From Vibrio gazogenes (GTDB taxonomy: Bacteria > Pseudomonadota > Gammaproteobacteria > Enterobacterales > Vibrionaceae), in assembly GCF_002196515.1 (NCBI RefSeq), contig NZ_CP018835.1, positions 2,108,001 to 2,172,000 on the forward strand: a DNA stretch of 64,000 nt, given 5' to 3'. The notes under the pieces are model-generated. The model was not told where the DNA came from. It did no database searches and saw only the letters and a list, made by a program, of their open reading frames with translations. Of this stretch, positions 22,292 to 33,561 are shown piece by piece; the first letter of the stretch is position 1; every line of letters starts with the position of its first letter. A program made the translations under genes and the position numbers.

Positions 22292-23260
22292 TTACTGATA
22301 TATTTTTTTGCCGTCGCGCTGTGTTTGTAGCAGAAATAAGTTCCACATATATTGTTCCGGATGTGGCGTGACCAAATCTTCAATTGCTTGATTCATTGCT
22401 CGGGCATCTTGTTCTTCATCACCGGTCGGGAAATTTTCGATTGCCGGCAATATATACACTTCATATTTGGATGTTTTATCGTTATAAGCGGGTAACACAG
22501 GGACCACTTTCGCTTTCGATAAACGCGCCATTTTGCCAAAGCCTTTCAGTGTGGCTTTTTCGGTGGCAAAGAAGGGCACAAAAACAGAATTCTGAGGGCC
22601 ATGATCTTCATCGGGGAGCCAATAACCGATGTAACCATCTTTAATGGAACGAACGAACGGTTTCACACCCGCGTCTCGTGCAAAAATACGTCCGCCATAT
22701 TGCATTCGTTGGACATGCATCAGCCAGTCACCAATCGGGTTACGCTGCGGTTTCATAATGGTTGTGACTTTATAACCGCGCGCCGCCAGCATGACCGCAG
22801 GATAATCCACTGCCCAGGCATGGGGAGCGAGAATGATAACTTTTTCTCCGGCATCCAGTAACGGTAACAGATTTTCCTCACCAATCAGTTCTCCCCGTTG
22901 TTGATTATGCCGGGTCGAGCGTACTAAAAATTCAGAGTAGCCCAGCATGTACTGGGCTGCTTTGACAAATGTTTCGTACAGAATTTGTTCGCGTTCGGTT
23001 TCGCTCTTTTCCGGAAAACAGTAGGCAAGGTTGACGCGAGCCCGACGCACGACACGGCCATTTTTACTGACGATTGGCTTGGCTATTTTACGTGCGAGCC
23101 CGTCTCGCCATTTCGGGGGGATAAAAGCAAATAGTGCGGCAACCAAGATACCTAACCAAGTTCCCCAGTGGCGAGGATGCAAAAAGGACCACTGGAAAGT
23201 CGGATTGTAAAGGTAATTGTCAATGCTGTTTTGACGGGGATTGTCTGGCGTTGAACTCAT
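22292..23260 (-). CDS. lpxM: Lipid A late acyltransferase (LpxM/LpxN type)
   Basis: 322 residues of the LpxL/LpxM/HtrB family. An N-terminal membrane segment (about 33-47, 'WLGILVAALFAFIPP') anchors it to the inner membrane. The catalytic H-x4-D appears as 'APHAWAVDYP' (about 144-153), the D form typical of LpxM, and 'YWLPDEDHGPQNSVFVPFF' is the conserved downstream block. It adds a secondary acyl chain to Kdo2-lipid A. In V. cholerae the gene at this position (next to pyrE) is the LpxM homologue LpxN, which adds 3-hydroxylaurate; which acyl chain is used here cannot be told. It follows lpxL in the same direction. Confidence 0.88.
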   Translation of the reverse strand: MSSTPDNPRQNSIDNYLYNPTFQWSFLHPRHWGTWLGILVAALFAFIPPKWRDGLARKIAKPIVSKNGRVVRRARVNLAYCFPEKSETEREQILYETFVKAAQYMLGYSEFLVRSTRHNQQRGELIGEENLLPLLDAGEKVIILAPHAWAVDYPAVMLAARGYKVTTIMKPQRNPIGDWLMHVQRMQYGGRIFARDAGVKPFVRSIKDGYIGYWLPDEDHGPQNSVFVPFFATEKATLKGFGKMARLSKAKVVPVLPAYNDKTSKYEVYILPAIENFPTGDEEQDARAMNQAIEDLVTPHPEQYMWNLFLLQTQRDGKKIYQ

Positions 23261-23279
23261 GAATGCATAATCCTGATGT

Positions 23280-24224
23280 TTATTGATATCGAGTGTGACT
23301 GGTTCCGTCAGGCAACGATTTAAATCGTTTATGAAGCCACATCCATTGGTCCGGGGCGCGCATGATCACCCTCTCAATATATTGATTGAGGTAGGCTGCC
23401 GCTGCCGTCATATCCTTTTGGGGATATTGCTCTTCAATCGAAATATCGGCCATGATTTCATAGGTGCCCTGAGTCGTCCGGAATCCGGAAACGGGGACAA
23501 TAGCACACTTACTGGGGTAGGCAATCAGGCTGGTACCGGTTGTGGTACAGGCCTCATCAACAGCAAAAAATGGCACAAAGACGGACTTATTATGACCATA
23601 GTCTTGATCCGGTAGATAAAACAGCCGTTCGCCTTTACGTAACACGCGAATCATCTGCTTGAGATCGCGGCGGTATACCAGTTTGTTGCCGTTGCGGGTT
23701 CGGCCGCGATACTGGATAAATTCATAAGCGGGATTGCCATGTGGGCGGTAAACACCATAGCCGGGTAAGCCGAGTACAGCAAAACCACGGGCACAGATCT
23801 CTAGATTCAGGGCATGCACTGCACACAACAGCACACCCTTATTATTTTCTGCATGTTTGCGTAGGGCACTGATATCTTTTTCGACCAGAATGCGGCGAAA
23901 ACGCCAAGTCGGCCAGAACCATGTGATCCCCGATTCGACTAACGCTGCACCGGTGTTTTTGAAGTTCTCGACCACCATCGCTTCGATATCATCGGAGGAC
24001 ATTTCAGGAAAGGCGAGTTTCAGGTTTGTTCTGGCAATATGGACCCGCTTTTTGCCGAACTTCATGCCTAATTTCCCCAGTGAGCGTCCCAGTGAAAGTG
24101 ATATGGAATAAGGCAAGAGGTTCACGATTGCAGCGAGAAGGCCGAATCCAAACCAAACCCCCCAGTATTTGGGGTGTAATAATGAGACGGAAAAAGCAGG
24201 TTTGCCGATTTTGTAATCATTCAT
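23280..24224 (-). CDS. lpxL: Lipid A late acyltransferase LpxL
   Basis: 314 residues; membrane segment about 25-45 ('FGFGLLAAIVNLLPYSISLSL'). The catalytic motif is H-x4-E ('AVHALNLEICA'), as in E. coli LpxL, and the second conserved block is 'FYLPDQDYGHNKSVFVPFFA'. It transfers the first secondary acyl chain to Kdo2-lipid IVA. It is co-directional with the LpxM-type gene (19-bp gap) and slmA (6-bp gap), so likely one transcript. The two acyltransferases are paralogues. Confidence 0.88.
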   Translation of the reverse strand: MNDYKIGKPAFSVSLLHPKYWGVWFGFGLLAAIVNLLPYSISLSLGRSLGKLGMKFGKKRVHIARTNLKLAFPEMSSDDIEAMVVENFKNTGAALVESGITWFWPTWRFRRILVEKDISALRKHAENNKGVLLCAVHALNLEICARGFAVLGLPGYGVYRPHGNPAYEFIQYRGRTRNGNKLVYRRDLKQMIRVLRKGERLFYLPDQDYGHNKSVFVPFFAVDEACTTTGTSLIAYPSKCAIVPVSGFRTTQGTYEIMADISIEEQYPQKDMTAAAAYLNQYIERVIMRAPDQWMWLHKRFKSLPDGTSHTRYQ

Positions 24225-24230
24225 AAAGTG

Positions 24231-24827
24231 TTATTTCAATTGCGCACTGAGCAGTGACCAGTATTGTTCAAAATTTGCAGTTGGCTGATATTTAAAGTCT
24301 GAACGGACAAAACGATTCAAACTTCCTTCAACCTGTCCTAATAGTTGAGCCGCGAGAATATTTTCTCCGACAGGGAATGATTTGCCTTCGCGAAGTTGAC
24401 GCTCACGTAAAATCTGACGTAAAGAGGTTTCGATGCGTTCAAAAAGCTGGTTGATTCGTTCACGGAGCCGCTCGTTTTCAAACATCAGCGCATGACCGGA
24501 TAATATCCGAGTCAGCCCAGGGTTGCGTTCAGAGAATGTTAAAATCAGCTGCATCACCATGTTCAGACGGTTGAGCGTATCTTTCTCTTCATTGAGGATC
24601 ATATTAATCCGCGACATCAGCGTTTCTTCGATAAACTCGATCAGCCCTTCGAACATGCGGGCTTTGCTGGGAAAATGACGATAGAGCGCTGCTTCTGAAA
24701 CACCGACCTGCTTTGCAAGCTTGGCGGTAGTAATGCGAGAGGCGCCATCATGAGACTCTAGCATTTCAGCCAGTGCCTGAAGAATTTCGTCACGGCGATT
24801 ACTTTTTTTTGTTCCGGTCATTACCAT
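24231..24827 (-). CDS. slmA: Nucleoid occlusion factor SlmA
   Basis: 198 residues, TetR-like. The N-terminal HTH ('[27 protein letters not shown]', read in two parts at about 35-60) and the flanking '[15 protein letters not shown]' are typical SlmA. The C-terminal dimer/FtsZ-binding part is complete, ending '[10 protein letters not shown]'. SlmA binds chromosomal SBS sites and blocks FtsZ assembly over the nucleoid. Position next to coaBC is the usual enterobacterial/Vibrio one. The protein begins '[12 protein letters not shown]'; the second Met (24821) is an alternative start. Confidence 0.95.
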   Translation of the reverse strand: MVMTGTKKSNRRDEILQALAEMLESHDGASRITTAKLAKQVGVSEAALYRHFPSKARMFEGLIEFIEETLMSRINMILNEEKDTLNRLNMVMQLILTFSERNPGLTRILSGHALMFENERLRERINQLFERIETSLRQILRERQLREGKSFPVGENILAAQLLGQVEGSLNRFVRSDFKYQPTANFEQYWSLLSAQLK

Positions 24828-24893
24828 ACCCTTTCCGTTACCACATGCTATCAGTAACCGGGTGAATGAATTCAGTCGGTTACGATTGTTATT

Positions 24894-26096
24894 TTATCCT
24901 ATTTTTTCACTGATAAGTGTCATGAGTGCCAGCGCCAACTGCGATTTGGGAGCTAATGATAGTTTTTGCTCCCCTGTGGGCCAGAACAGATGAAGTGCAT
25001 TTTGATCGCTATTGAATCCCTGTCCGCTGACCGATACATCGTTTGCACAAATCATGTCCAGATTTTTACGCGCCATTTTCGAACGGGCATACTGTTCAAC
25101 CTGTTGGGTTTCTGCGGCAAAACCGACCGTAAATGGGCGGTGAGTGGTCATTGCAGCAACAGAGGCGACAATATCTGGATTTTTGACCAGCGTGATGGTC
25201 ATGGTATCGGAATCGTCAGTTTTTTTGATTTTTTGATCGGCAATGTCCGCTGGCCGATAGTCGGCAACCGCAGCACAACTGATGAAGACATCATGATTTG
25301 GAGCTTGCACCATCACTGCGTCATACATAGTGGCGGCACTGCTGACATCGATTCTTTGAGCGCCAATTGGCGTCGATAAATGGGTTGGTCCGGCGATTAG
25401 CGTAACATCAGCACCGAGCTGGGCAGCCGCTCTGGCTATCTCAAATCCCATTTTGCCGGAACTGTGATTGGTCATATAACGGACTGGGTCGAGCGCTTCT
25501 CTGGTCGGGCCGGCAGTAATGAGTACCGATTTTCCTGCAAGTAACTTGGGTTGGAAAAATTGTTCACACAGGTGCACCAGTTGCATCGGCTCCAGCATTC
25601 GTCCCGGTCCGACATCACCGCAGGCCTGTTCTCCGGCATCCGGTCCCCAAATGTGCATGCCAAATGATGCGAGAGTCTCCAGATTTCTCTGGGTGGCGAC
25701 ATGTCGATACATTTGCTGATTCATGGCTGGTGCGAGGGCCACGGGAGCCTGCGTTGCTAAAATAAGAGTGGAGAGCAAATCATTTCCCATACCTGCCGCG
25801 ATACGGGCAATGAGGTCAGCACTTGCCGGAGCCAGCAGGACGAGATCAGCCCATTTGGCCAGCTCGATATGACCCATTGAGCGTTCAGCCGCTGGATCGA
25901 GCAAGCTATCTGAGACGGGGTGGCCGGAAACAGCCTGCATGGTGAGCGGTGTAATAAAAGCTTTTGCTGCATCGGTCATGACGATTCTGGTTTCTGCGCC
26001 GTGCTCAATCAGACGCCGTGTCAGTTCTGCACATTTGTATGCTGCGATGCCACCACTGATCCCCAGCAGTATTTTCTTTCCTGCCAATGTTTGCAT
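24894..26096 (-). CDS. coaBC: Bifunctional CoaBC (4'-phosphopantothenoylcysteine synthase/decarboxylase)
   Basis: 400 residues. The N-terminal flavodoxin-like CoaC domain has '[10 protein letters not shown]' (13-22), 'HIELAKWAD' with the catalytic His and '[11 protein letters not shown]' (substrate clamp). The C-terminal CoaB domain starts near 190 ('[27 protein letters not shown]') and has 'KKTDD' and 'NDVS' elements. It joins cysteine to phosphopantothenate and decarboxylates the product in CoA synthesis. coaD, a later step of the same pathway, is also in this window (30998-31492). Confidence 0.96.
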   Translation of the reverse strand: MQTLAGKKILLGISGGIAAYKCAELTRRLIEHGAETRIVMTDAAKAFITPLTMQAVSGHPVSDSLLDPAAERSMGHIELAKWADLVLLAPASADLIARIAAGMGNDLLSTLILATQAPVALAPAMNQQMYRHVATQRNLETLASFGMHIWGPDAGEQACGDVGPGRMLEPMQLVHLCEQFFQPKLLAGKSVLITAGPTREALDPVRYMTNHSSGKMGFEIARAAAQLGADVTLIAGPTHLSTPIGAQRIDVSSAATMYDAVMVQAPNHDVFISCAAVADYRPADIADQKIKKTDDSDTMTITLVKNPDIVASVAAMTTHRPFTVGFAAETQQVEQYARSKMARKNLDMICANDVSVSGQGFNSDQNALHLFWPTGEQKLSLAPKSQLALALMTLISEKIG

Positions 26097-26290
26097 GTTT
26101 TGATTCCTTAATCACCCTGCGCGCTATGCTAGCACAACTCCTGAAAAGATGTCAGAACTGTGTCAGAGGAACTCATCCGCTCAGATTGTCATATTCAAAG
26201 ACTTGAGTATAACTCACAGATATTTATGCCAATATATGCAATAAGAGGGGTATTGATAAATAGTCAATCGATATAGAGATAAGGAATCTT

Positions 26291-27970
26291 ATGTTTAGTT
26301 CTCTTCGGAGCAGGACCAAGCTCCTCTTAATTACTGTCATTCCTCTGATAGTTATTACAGCGCTGATTACAATGGTGTATTACTGGAGTGGGATGACTTC
26401 ACTGAAGCAAGAGCTGGCACAATATCGACAAGAGTTGGTAACCAGCCATAAGAATAAGCTGAAGGCTTATGTCATGATGGGAACAACGGCTATCAAGTCT
26501 CTCTATGATAGTGATCAAAATGGTGAGAATCAGGCTCGGGCAAAAGAAATATTAAAAGCGATGCGTTTTGATGATGATGGCTACTTCTTTGCCTATAACT
26601 CCCAAGGTGTGAATACATTGCATGCGATTAAGCCACAACTGGAAGGAAAGAACCTTTACAACATGAAAGATAGTAATGGTGTTCCTGTGATTGCGGGTTT
26701 AATTGAAGCAGCGAAATCGGGAGATGGTTTTCTCTATTTTTCATGGCATAAACCTTCTCTGAATGCTCAAGCACCGAAGTTAGGTTATGCCGAATACCTG
26801 CCGAAATGGGATTGGATTCTAGGCACCGGGGTTTACATTGATGATATTGATCGTCAGGTGGCAGCTTTTCAAAACAATCGGGAAAAACTGTTACATCAGC
26901 AAATGTGGTCAGCGATTGGGTTATCGGTGGCTGGGCTGATATTAACGATTGTTATTGTAAGTTGGTTAGTTTCTAAAGGTGTTGAGCCACTACATCATAT
27001 CCTGAAATCGTTGCAGGATGTCGCAGCTGGAGGGGGTGACCTGACCGCTCGTTTGCATGTGGAAAGTCGTGATGAAGTCGGTATGGTGGCTGAAGCTTTC
27101 AACTCCTTCATGGATAAGTTACATCCGTTGATTTCAGATATCAGCCGAACCGAGCATGAGGTGGTCTCGGCTGTGAATGATCTGGATCAGCAGACGTCTC
27201 ATTCAAATCAGAAGATGAATAATCACTGTCAGGAAACCGATAAAGTGGTTGCTGCGGTCACAGAAATGAGTGCAACAGCTCGTGAAGTCGCGTTGAACAC
27301 CAATTCTACCGCCCAAGCGATAGAGTCAGCGAACCAGCAGATTCATGAGGCACAGGATGAGGTGAATTTAGCGATTGAGGGGATTAGCAGTTTGGTGAAA
27401 GAGGTGAACCTGACCTCTGATGCCATCTCGGAGTTGAGCCAACAAGCCGGAGAAATCACACAGGTTCTGGATGTGATTGGGGAAATTGCTGAACAGACGA
27501 ACTTACTGGCATTAAATGCTGCAATAGAAGCAGCAAGAGCCGGGGAACAAGGGCGAGGATTTGCGGTGGTTGCCGATGAAGTTCGCTCGCTGGCGAGTCG
27601 GACTCAGAATAGCACGCAAGAGATTGGTAATATGCTGAGCTCGTTGAACCAAGGGGTAACTAAAGCGGTCAGCCGTATGAAAACGAGTCGTGAGCGGGGC
27701 GAAAGCACTGAACAAGAATCGGTTCGTATCAGAGAAAGTTTGTCTGGTATTTCTCAAGCAATTCGGACCATTCAGGATATGGGGATTCAGACTGCGTCGG
27801 CCGCAGAGGAGCAAAGCGTGGTTTCTGAAGAGATCAACCAGAATCTGGTCGCGATTCAGCAGATTGTGAATGAGTTGAGTGATAATCTGCAACAGTCGGA
27901 ATCAATCAGTAGCCGTTTGGCGTTATCTGGTAAAAAAATGGGAGATTTGGTCGGGCACTTTAAGATTTAA
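26291..27970 (+). CDS. Methyl-accepting chemotaxis protein with sCache sensor
   Basis: 559 residues. TM1 about 10-33, a periplasmic single-Cache (sCache_2) domain about 35-195 ('[18 protein letters not shown]', '[10 protein letters not shown]', '[17 protein letters not shown]'), TM2 about 198-222, HAMP about 223-277 ('[21 protein letters not shown]'), then the MCP signalling coil with the hairpin '[20 protein letters not shown]' followed by '[19 protein letters not shown]' (about 398-436). sCache_2 receptors often sense small carboxylates, but the ligand cannot be read from sequence. No CheR-tethering pentapeptide is visible at the C-terminus. Stand-alone gene. Confidence 0.93.
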   Translation: MFSSLRSRTKLLLITVIPLIVITALITMVYYWSGMTSLKQELAQYRQELVTSHKNKLKAYVMMGTTAIKSLYDSDQNGENQARAKEILKAMRFDDDGYFFAYNSQGVNTLHAIKPQLEGKNLYNMKDSNGVPVIAGLIEAAKSGDGFLYFSWHKPSLNAQAPKLGYAEYLPKWDWILGTGVYIDDIDRQVAAFQNNREKLLHQQMWSAIGLSVAGLILTIVIVSWLVSKGVEPLHHILKSLQDVAAGGGDLTARLHVESRDEVGMVAEAFNSFMDKLHPLISDISRTEHEVVSAVNDLDQQTSHSNQKMNNHCQETDKVVAAVTEMSATAREVALNTNSTAQAIESANQQIHEAQDEVNLAIEGISSLVKEVNLTSDAISELSQQAGEITQVLDVIGEIAEQTNLLALNAAIEAARAGEQGRGFAVVADEVRSLASRTQNSTQEIGNMLSSLNQGVTKAVSRMKTSRERGESTEQESVRIRESLSGISQAIRTIQDMGIQTASAAEEQSVVSEEINQNLVAIQQIVNELSDNLQQSESISSRLALSGKKMGDLVGHFKI

Positions 27971-28079
27971 CCGACATAACAATTGCAACAGATGTTGATA
28001 TCTCTCGGATTTCTTATCAACAAAGTTGAATTCGATTTTATCTCCAGTATTTGTATGGCAAACCGAGAGGAGCCATACA

Positions 28080-28754
28080 ATGAGCCTGAAATTCCTTCCT
28101 AAAGAGTCAATGCCACGGGAAAAGCTACTGTCCCGTGGTCCCCATGCCCTGTCTGATGCTGAACTATTGGCTATTTTCTTACGAACCGGTGTTGCCGGGA
28201 TGAATGTTCTCGAATTAGCTGATTTTCTTTTACAGGAATTCGGTTCGCTCCGTGCATTATTTTCAGCCCAGAAGAGTGTGTTTTGCCAACATAAAGGGTT
28301 GGGGGAAGCGAAGTTTGTGCAAATGCAGGCGGTGTTAGAAATGGCTCAGCGTTATTTTTCGGAGACGATCCAAAGAGGGGATGCTCTGACGAATCCGCAA
28401 TACACGCGTCATTATTTATCCGGCATACTTCGGGACAGACGCCGTGAAGCGTTCTATGTACTGTTTCTGGATAACCAGAATCGGGTTATTTGTGGTGAAA
28501 TTTTGTTTGAAGGCACGATCAATGCTGCGAGTGTCTATCCGCGCGAGATTGTGGCGCGAGCACTGCAGTATCATGCTGCATCCGTGATTCTGGCCCATAA
28601 TCATCCGTCTGGTGTTGCGGAACCCAGTCAGGCGGATCGACATATTACGCGACGGATTATTGATGCCTTGGCACTAGTGGATATCCGTGTCTTGGATCAT
28701 TTTGTCATCGGTGATGGCGAGATTGTTTCTTTTGCTGAGCGAGGCTGGATTTAA
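28080..28754 (+). CDS. radC: RadC family protein (chromosomal)
   Basis: 224 residues from the ATG at 28080 (preceded by gagagg); the in-frame upstream start at 28026 adds a non-homologous leader. N-terminal HhH-type half ('[27 protein letters not shown]'-like, read in parts) plus the JAB/MPN domain with '[17 protein letters not shown]' (about 172-188) and 'FAERGWI'. The function is debated; the old DNA-repair assignment is not well supported. Conserved position before rpmB-rpmG. Compare the shorter island paralogue at 13722-14195. Confidence 0.94.
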   Translation: MSLKFLPKESMPREKLLSRGPHALSDAELLAIFLRTGVAGMNVLELADFLLQEFGSLRALFSAQKSVFCQHKGLGEAKFVQMQAVLEMAQRYFSETIQRGDALTNPQYTRHYLSGILRDRRREAFYVLFLDNQNRVICGEILFEGTINAASVYPREIVARALQYHAASVILAHNHPSGVAEPSQADRHITRRIIDALALVDIRVLDHFVIGDGEIVSFAERGWI

Positions 28755-28963
28755 TATTGAAGCTTCGTTGTGACAGGCGTTGAATCGCTTATCATGATTT
28801 TGCGAGGGAGTTGCCGCTTTCGGTTAATTTGATGGATTTTACGAAAGTTTTTAGTTGTGGGAACAGGAGATTCTGTTATCATTCGGCCACTAAATTTTCA
28901 ACCTATTATCAGCTCGGCGATGAAAAAGATCTCAGGATCTGCAAAAAAGGATCTGTTCGGGTC
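28755..28963. other. Spacer between radC and the rpmBG promoter
   Basis: Part of the 360-bp gap before rpmB. A short ORF at 28811 overlaps the promoter and has no family features, so I do not annotate it. The 5' leader from the promoter to rpmB is about 115 bp (28999-29114) and may fold for ribosomal autoregulation, but no clear structure stands out to me. Confidence 0.4.
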
Positions 28964-28992
28964 TTGAGCAATGCACATCAAGTTAGTATAAT
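28964..28992 (+). promoter_or_regulatory. Sigma-70 promoter of rpmB-rpmG
   Basis: TTGAGC (28964-28969), exactly 17 bp of spacer, then a perfect TATAAT (28987-28992), followed by a GC-rich gcgcgacc around the expected start. This is an almost consensus promoter with the GC-rich discriminator typical of stringently controlled ribosomal genes. Confidence 0.85.
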
Positions 28993-29114
28993 GCGCGACC
29001 TTTGATAGCCTTGTATGGATTTTCCATAATGGTTTTAAACCTCACCCTTCAACATGGAGAGAGGTTCGGCCACCAAGGTTGATATCGAGCTGAAACGATT
29101 TGGAGAAGACATTC

Positions 29115-29351
29115 ATGTCCCGAGTATGCCAAGTAACTGGTAAGCGTCCTGTAGCGGGGAACAACCGTTCGCACGCACGTAATGCTACTAAGCGTCGTTT
29201 TCTGCCGAACCTACAAACTCATCGTTTCTGGGTAGAGAGCGAAAAACGTTTTGTTAAACTGCGCCTGACTGCGAAAGGCATGCGTATCATTGATAAGAAA
29301 GGCATCGATGCCGTTCTTTCTGATATTCGTGCTCGCGGCGAAAACGTTTAA
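29115..29351 (+). CDS. rpmB: 50S ribosomal protein L28
   Basis: 78 residues from the ATG at 29115 ('[20 protein letters not shown]'), exactly the usual gammaproteobacterial length. Basic throughout, ends '[12 protein letters not shown]'. The ATG at 29115 is preceded by a ggaga SD; the in-frame upstream start at 29100 is not needed. First gene of rpmB-rpmG, 13 bp before rpmG. Confidence 0.98.
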   Translation: MSRVCQVTGKRPVAGNNRSHARNATKRRFLPNLQTHRFWVESEKRFVKLRLTAKGMRIIDKKGIDAVLSDIRARGENV

Positions 29352-29364
29352 GAGGAATTGAGCA

Positions 29365-29532
29365 ATGGCTAAAGGCATTCGTGAAAAAATTCGTCTGGTA
29401 TCATCTGCTGGTACTGGTCATTTTTACACTACTGACAAGAACAAGCGCAACATGCCAGGCAAATTTGAGATCAAAAAATTTGATCCAGTGGTTCGCCAGC
29501 ACGTTGTTTACAAAGAAGCTAAAATCAAGTAA
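29365..29532 (+). CDS. rpmG: 50S ribosomal protein L33
   Basis: 55 residues, '[20 protein letters not shown]' through '[11 protein letters not shown]'. Full-length L33 of the Cys-free type (no CxxC pairs), the zinc-independent form. SD 'agaggaa' lies 8 nt upstream. A strong terminator follows. The ORF is short but certain. Confidence 0.98.
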   Translation: MAKGIREKIRLVSSAGTGHFYTTDKNKRNMPGKFEIKKFDPVVRQHVVYKEAKIK

Positions 29533-29557
29533 TTGAACTGCTTTTTGTAAGTGTTAT

Positions 29558-29584
29558 AAAACCCAGCTTCGGCTGGGTTTTTTA
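29558..29584 (+). terminator. Rho-independent terminator after rpmG
   Basis: AAACCCAGC (about 29559-29567), a TTCG tetraloop (29568-29571), GCTGGGTTT (29572-29580), then further T to 29584. Textbook UUCG-capped terminator 26 bp past the rpmG stop. Confidence 0.95.
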
Positions 29585-29670
29585 TTATCTCCTATCTACC
29601 TTTTTGCTGCGAAAGATCATAGGATGAACGGATATATCGATAAGCGACAATATCTGTTGAGAGTGACCTG

Positions 29671-30165
29671 ATGAAGGATCGAAAACGGCGTTGGAATAAT
29701 TATCTGATTCTGGCGGTGATTTTATTTATCGTCATTTTGAATCTACCATCCATGATTAAAGATTATCTTTTACCTCATGAAGCTCAGAGCAATCCATCGC
29801 TTCTCAATCCCCAACTGACGATGACGTCGATACACACTCAGCCTTGGTCGCTGGTGCGTGACTCGAATGGTGACTGGACATCGACGGTGTCATTTGATAT
29901 TTCAGCGTTAGAACTGGTACAACGGTGGCGAAATCTGGTTGGTACGCCGGTTGATGATAAGACTTATCACTCATTGTCTGGCAAGTTGAATGATCCGGGA
30001 ACGGTTGAAGTCTGGTATGAAGAGCAGGAAGAGCCACAGCGAATTACCTATTATCGCTTCCCACAGTTTTGGTTATTAAAAAACTGGCAGGAACACTGGA
30101 TTGCTATCAGCGTAGAAGATCATTATCTGTTTCCATCGGTTGTCACCAAATCATCAATGGAGTAG
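29671..30165 (+). CDS. Conserved membrane-anchored hypothetical protein
   Basis: 164 residues. One N-terminal transmembrane segment (about 10-27, '[18 protein letters not shown]') with a strongly basic cytoplasmic start (KDRKRRW) leaves about 130 residues in the periplasm. The soluble part is rich in W, Y and acidic residues, without known motifs. It lies 10 bp before mutM, in the place where Vibrio genomes keep a conserved hypothetical gene. Function unknown. Confidence 0.8.
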   Translation: MKDRKRRWNNYLILAVILFIVILNLPSMIKDYLLPHEAQSNPSLLNPQLTMTSIHTQPWSLVRDSNGDWTSTVSFDISALELVQRWRNLVGTPVDDKTYHSLSGKLNDPGTVEVWYEEQEEPQRITYYRFPQFWLLKNWQEHWIAISVEDHYLFPSVVTKSSME

Positions 30166-30175
30166 GAGAATTGAA

Positions 30176-30985
30176 ATGCCGGAGTTACCGGAAGTTGAGG
30201 TAAGCCGACTGGGAATTAGTCCTTTTTTGGTGGGCGAGCAAGTGAAATCTGTGAGTGTGCGGACACCGAAACTTCGTTGGGCGATCCCTTTTGAGCTACA
30301 GCAGATTACAGGGCAAGTGATTCGGCGGATTCATCGCAGAGCAAAATATCTCTTGTTGGAAACCGATGTCGGCACCGCGATTATTCATTTGGGAATGTCA
30401 GGCTCTTTGCGCGTATTGGATGTTTCGCTTCCACCCGGCAAACACGACCACGTCGATCTGTTTATGATGAACGGGAAAGTGTTGCGCTATAACGATCCGA
30501 GACGATTTGGTGCGTGGTTATGGGTAGAGAAGGGCATGACTCATTCGGTGTTCGATAATCTTGGACCTGAACCGCTTTCTGATGAATTGACTGCTGAGTA
30601 TATGGCCGCGAGAGCGAAGGGCAAACGAGTAACCGTTAAACAGTTCATTATGGACAATAAAGTGGTGGTTGGTGTCGGGAATATTTATGCCAATGAGTCG
30701 TTGTTTACCACTGGCGTTCGGCCTACCCGTGAGGCTGGTTCACTGACAATGCGTGAATGGGAGACGCTGGTGACAGAGATTAAGGCGGTGCTGACCCACT
30801 CGATTCAACAGGGTGGCACGACCTTGAAAGACTTTGCTCAAACGGATGGGAAGCCCGGGTATTTTGCTCAGGAACTCCGTGTTTACGGAAAAGAAGGGGA
30901 GCCGTGCCCTGAATGTGGTCAGGCGATCGTGGCGCAGAAGATTGGGCAACGGAATTCTTTCTATTGCCCGCTCTGTCAAAAATAG
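30176..30985 (+). CDS. mutM: Formamidopyrimidine-DNA glycosylase (Fpg/MutM)
   Basis: 269 residues from the ATG at 30176, which puts the catalytic N-terminal '[12 protein letters not shown]' right after Met as the family requires (Pro1 is the nucleophile). Other signatures: 'KRRAKYLL'-like '[11 protein letters not shown]', '[10 protein letters not shown]', 'DPRRFG', '[13 protein letters not shown]' and a C-terminal zinc finger (C-x2-C 'CPECG' and 'CPLCQK'). It excises 8-oxoguanine and FaPy lesions. Upstream SD 'aggagaa'. Confidence 0.97.
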   Translation: MPELPEVEVSRLGISPFLVGEQVKSVSVRTPKLRWAIPFELQQITGQVIRRIHRRAKYLLLETDVGTAIIHLGMSGSLRVLDVSLPPGKHDHVDLFMMNGKVLRYNDPRRFGAWLWVEKGMTHSVFDNLGPEPLSDELTAEYMAARAKGKRVTVKQFIMDNKVVVGVGNIYANESLFTTGVRPTREAGSLTMREWETLVTEIKAVLTHSIQQGGTTLKDFAQTDGKPGYFAQELRVYGKEGEPCPECGQAIVAQKIGQRNSFYCPLCQK

Positions 30986-30997
30986 TGGCCTCTGTCG

Positions 30998-31498
<501 letters not shown>

Positions 31499-31661
31499 TT
31501 ATCTCAACAGTTAAACAGCGTTCCTTTGGTATATACCGAAGGCGACTAAGAATGCAACGTTTGTCAGAGCATCTGACACGCATATTATAGTAACAAAAAG
31601 ACTCAAAATAACCTATTGATGTCCGTCTGATCGATGGTATGTGACGGAATAAGAGTTTGAA

Positions 31662-32726
31662 ATGAAAAAAATACTTGTCATTCGTAATGATAAAATCGGT
31701 GATTTCATGTTGGCATGGCCGAGTTTCGCAATGCTGAAAGCATCGATTCCTGATTGTCACATTACTGCGTTGGTACCTCGTTATACTATCGCGCTTGCCG
31801 AATTATGTCCGTGGATTGATGCTGTGCTTGAAGACCCGACTAAAAAGGGTTCAGCAGCCTCTCAACAGGCGCTGATTGAAGCGATCCGCCAGCGTCACTT
31901 TGATGCGTCGATTAACTTATTTTCGACCACTTACAATGCGTTGTTGGTCTGGAAGGCGAGAATTCCATACCGAATGGCTCCGGCGACGAAACTGGCACAA
32001 GTGTTTTACAATCATCGGGTGAAGCAGAAACGCTCACAGTCCGCGAAACCTGAATTTGAATATAATCTGGATTTGATTCGTGCCTTTTTGCAGGATCATC
32101 AGATCCCCGTGGTTGAGCCGCAGCCACCTTACCTGACTTTCACCGCATCAGAACTCGCTAAACAAAAAGACAAACTGGCTGCCCAGCTGGGAATTGGTTC
32201 TGCCAAACCCTGGCTGTTTGTTCATGCGGGAAGTGGCGGTTCAGCCAATAACCTGTCTCTCGAACAGTATAGTCAGTTGATCGATGGGATAAACGGTAAC
32301 TTTGAGGTGGTGCTGACCGCTGGGCCGGGAGAAGAAGAAAAAGCCTATCAACTTCAACGATCGATCAATCAACACGGTGAAAAAGCCGTGGTCTATCATA
32401 AGAATGACGGGTTGGTGGATTTCGCCAGATCGATTGCTTGTGCGAGCCTTTTCATTGCCGGCTCGACCGGTCCCTTGCACATTGCTGCTGCCATTGATGT
32501 TCCGACGATTGGTTTTTTTCCTGCCAAGCGTTCGGCAACACCATTACGCTGGTATCCGTTGAATTCGCAAGGGCGTCATTTATCATTTGCCCCCCCGGCA
32601 CTCGGTGGTCAATCACAACAGGAAGATATGAGCCAAATTCAAATTGAATCGCTCTTGGGTGATATTAATGTTTGGGTGGCGCCGTATTTGTCCTTATCCA
32701 CAAATCAGCGTATTTCACAAATGTAG
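31662..32726 (+). CDS. GT9 heptosyltransferase-family glycosyltransferase
   Basis: 354 residues; N-terminal '[20 protein letters not shown]' and C-terminal '[24 protein letters not shown]' are the two hallmark GT9 blocks (ADP-heptose LPS heptosyltransferases). It is the first gene of the LPS-core block after coaD, as in V. cholerae. The exact acceptor (inner-core heptose or outer-core sugar) cannot be read from the sequence. Its 3' end overlaps the convergent GT2 gene by 62 bp, so both C-termini use the same DNA. Confidence 0.85.
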   Translation: MKKILVIRNDKIGDFMLAWPSFAMLKASIPDCHITALVPRYTIALAELCPWIDAVLEDPTKKGSAASQQALIEAIRQRHFDASINLFSTTYNALLVWKARIPYRMAPATKLAQVFYNHRVKQKRSQSAKPEFEYNLDLIRAFLQDHQIPVVEPQPPYLTFTASELAKQKDKLAAQLGIGSAKPWLFVHAGSGGSANNLSLEQYSQLIDGINGNFEVVLTAGPGEEEKAYQLQRSINQHGEKAVVYHKNDGLVDFARSIACASLFIAGSTGPLHIAAAIDVPTIGFFPAKRSATPLRWYPLNSQGRHLSFAPPALGGQSQQEDMSQIQIESLLGDINVWVAPYLSLSTNQRISQM

Positions 32727-33444
32727 AATGAGCCGAAAGCAGGGACAGGAGTAATCCCTGCTTTCCGTCTAAGAAACCTGCTTTGATCACATACATTTTC
32801 ACAAAGCATCCGAGTGCATGAATGATGCCTTGCCCGAGACTGCTTGTTTTCCCGCGTTGTTGGCGCTGCTCTGCCCATGCTTTCGCATATCCGGCTGACT
32901 TGACCAAGTAGTGATTCATATCGTCATAAGTATAGTGGATTGCGTCACCGGACAGCGTTTCGACACGCATGGATGATGTGACTTCGACTTTTTCATGAAC
33001 CAATGCATCGTTGTATTGCGTCAGTTGGGTTGGATAGAGACGCAAGACTTTATCCGGATACCAACCACAGTGACGGATGAATCGGCCAAACACCCAGCTT
33101 AACCGCGAAATTTGATAGATGGTATTGGGTTGATTTGCTTTCACCGCGTCTTGAATACTGCGGCGCAGCTCTGGTGTGATTCGTTCATCGGCATCCAACC
33201 ATAAGACATAATCTGATTCGACGTACGATTGCGCGAGACGACGCTGTGGCCCAAATCCCGGCCAGTCAGTATTCAAAAAGAATTTATCGGTAAACTGACG
33301 AGCAACATGTTCGGTGTCATCGGTACTCCCTGAATCGAGAATAACAATCTCATCGACCCAGCCCTGAACCGTTTTTAGACAGGCTTCCAGATGCTTGGCT
33401 TCATTTTTTACAATAAGGGCCACGGCTAAGGTTGGTTGTGTCAC
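32665..33444 (-). CDS. GT2 LPS-core glycosyltransferase (WaaE/KdtX-like)
   Basis: 259 residues, GT-A fold: '[21 protein letters not shown]' (about 5-25), '[18 protein letters not shown]' (about 32-49) and the metal-binding '[11 protein letters not shown]' (about 79-89, DxD). C-terminal '[20 protein letters not shown]' matches the WaaE/KdtX beta-1,4-glucosyltransferase family that modifies the first heptose. Convergent with the GT9 gene (62-bp overlap). Probably inner-core glucose addition; inferred from the family. Confidence 0.82.
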   Translation of the reverse strand: MTQPTLAVALIVKNEAKHLEACLKTVQGWVDEIVILDSGSTDDTEHVARQFTDKFFLNTDWPGFGPQRRLAQSYVESDYVLWLDADERITPELRRSIQDAVKANQPNTIYQISRLSWVFGRFIRHCGWYPDKVLRLYPTQLTQYNDALVHEKVEVTSSMRVETLSGDAIHYTYDDMNHYLVKSAGYAKAWAEQRQQRGKTSSLGQGIIHALGCFVKMYVIKAGFLDGKQGLLLSLLSAHSTFVKYADLWIRTNTAPPKH

Positions 33445-33561
33445 GATGATAAGTCTCCGTTGAGATGATGTTATGGTTCAAGTCGGGTTGTTGTCAGATG
33501 ATAGCAGGATACAGCTATTTGTCTTTAAGTCGTTTGTCCGCCTGTTCGGGCGGGATTTGAC

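Noticed and set aside
28811..29005. 64-codon ORF between radC and rpmB
   Set aside because: It overlaps the near-consensus rpmBG promoter and shows no protein features.
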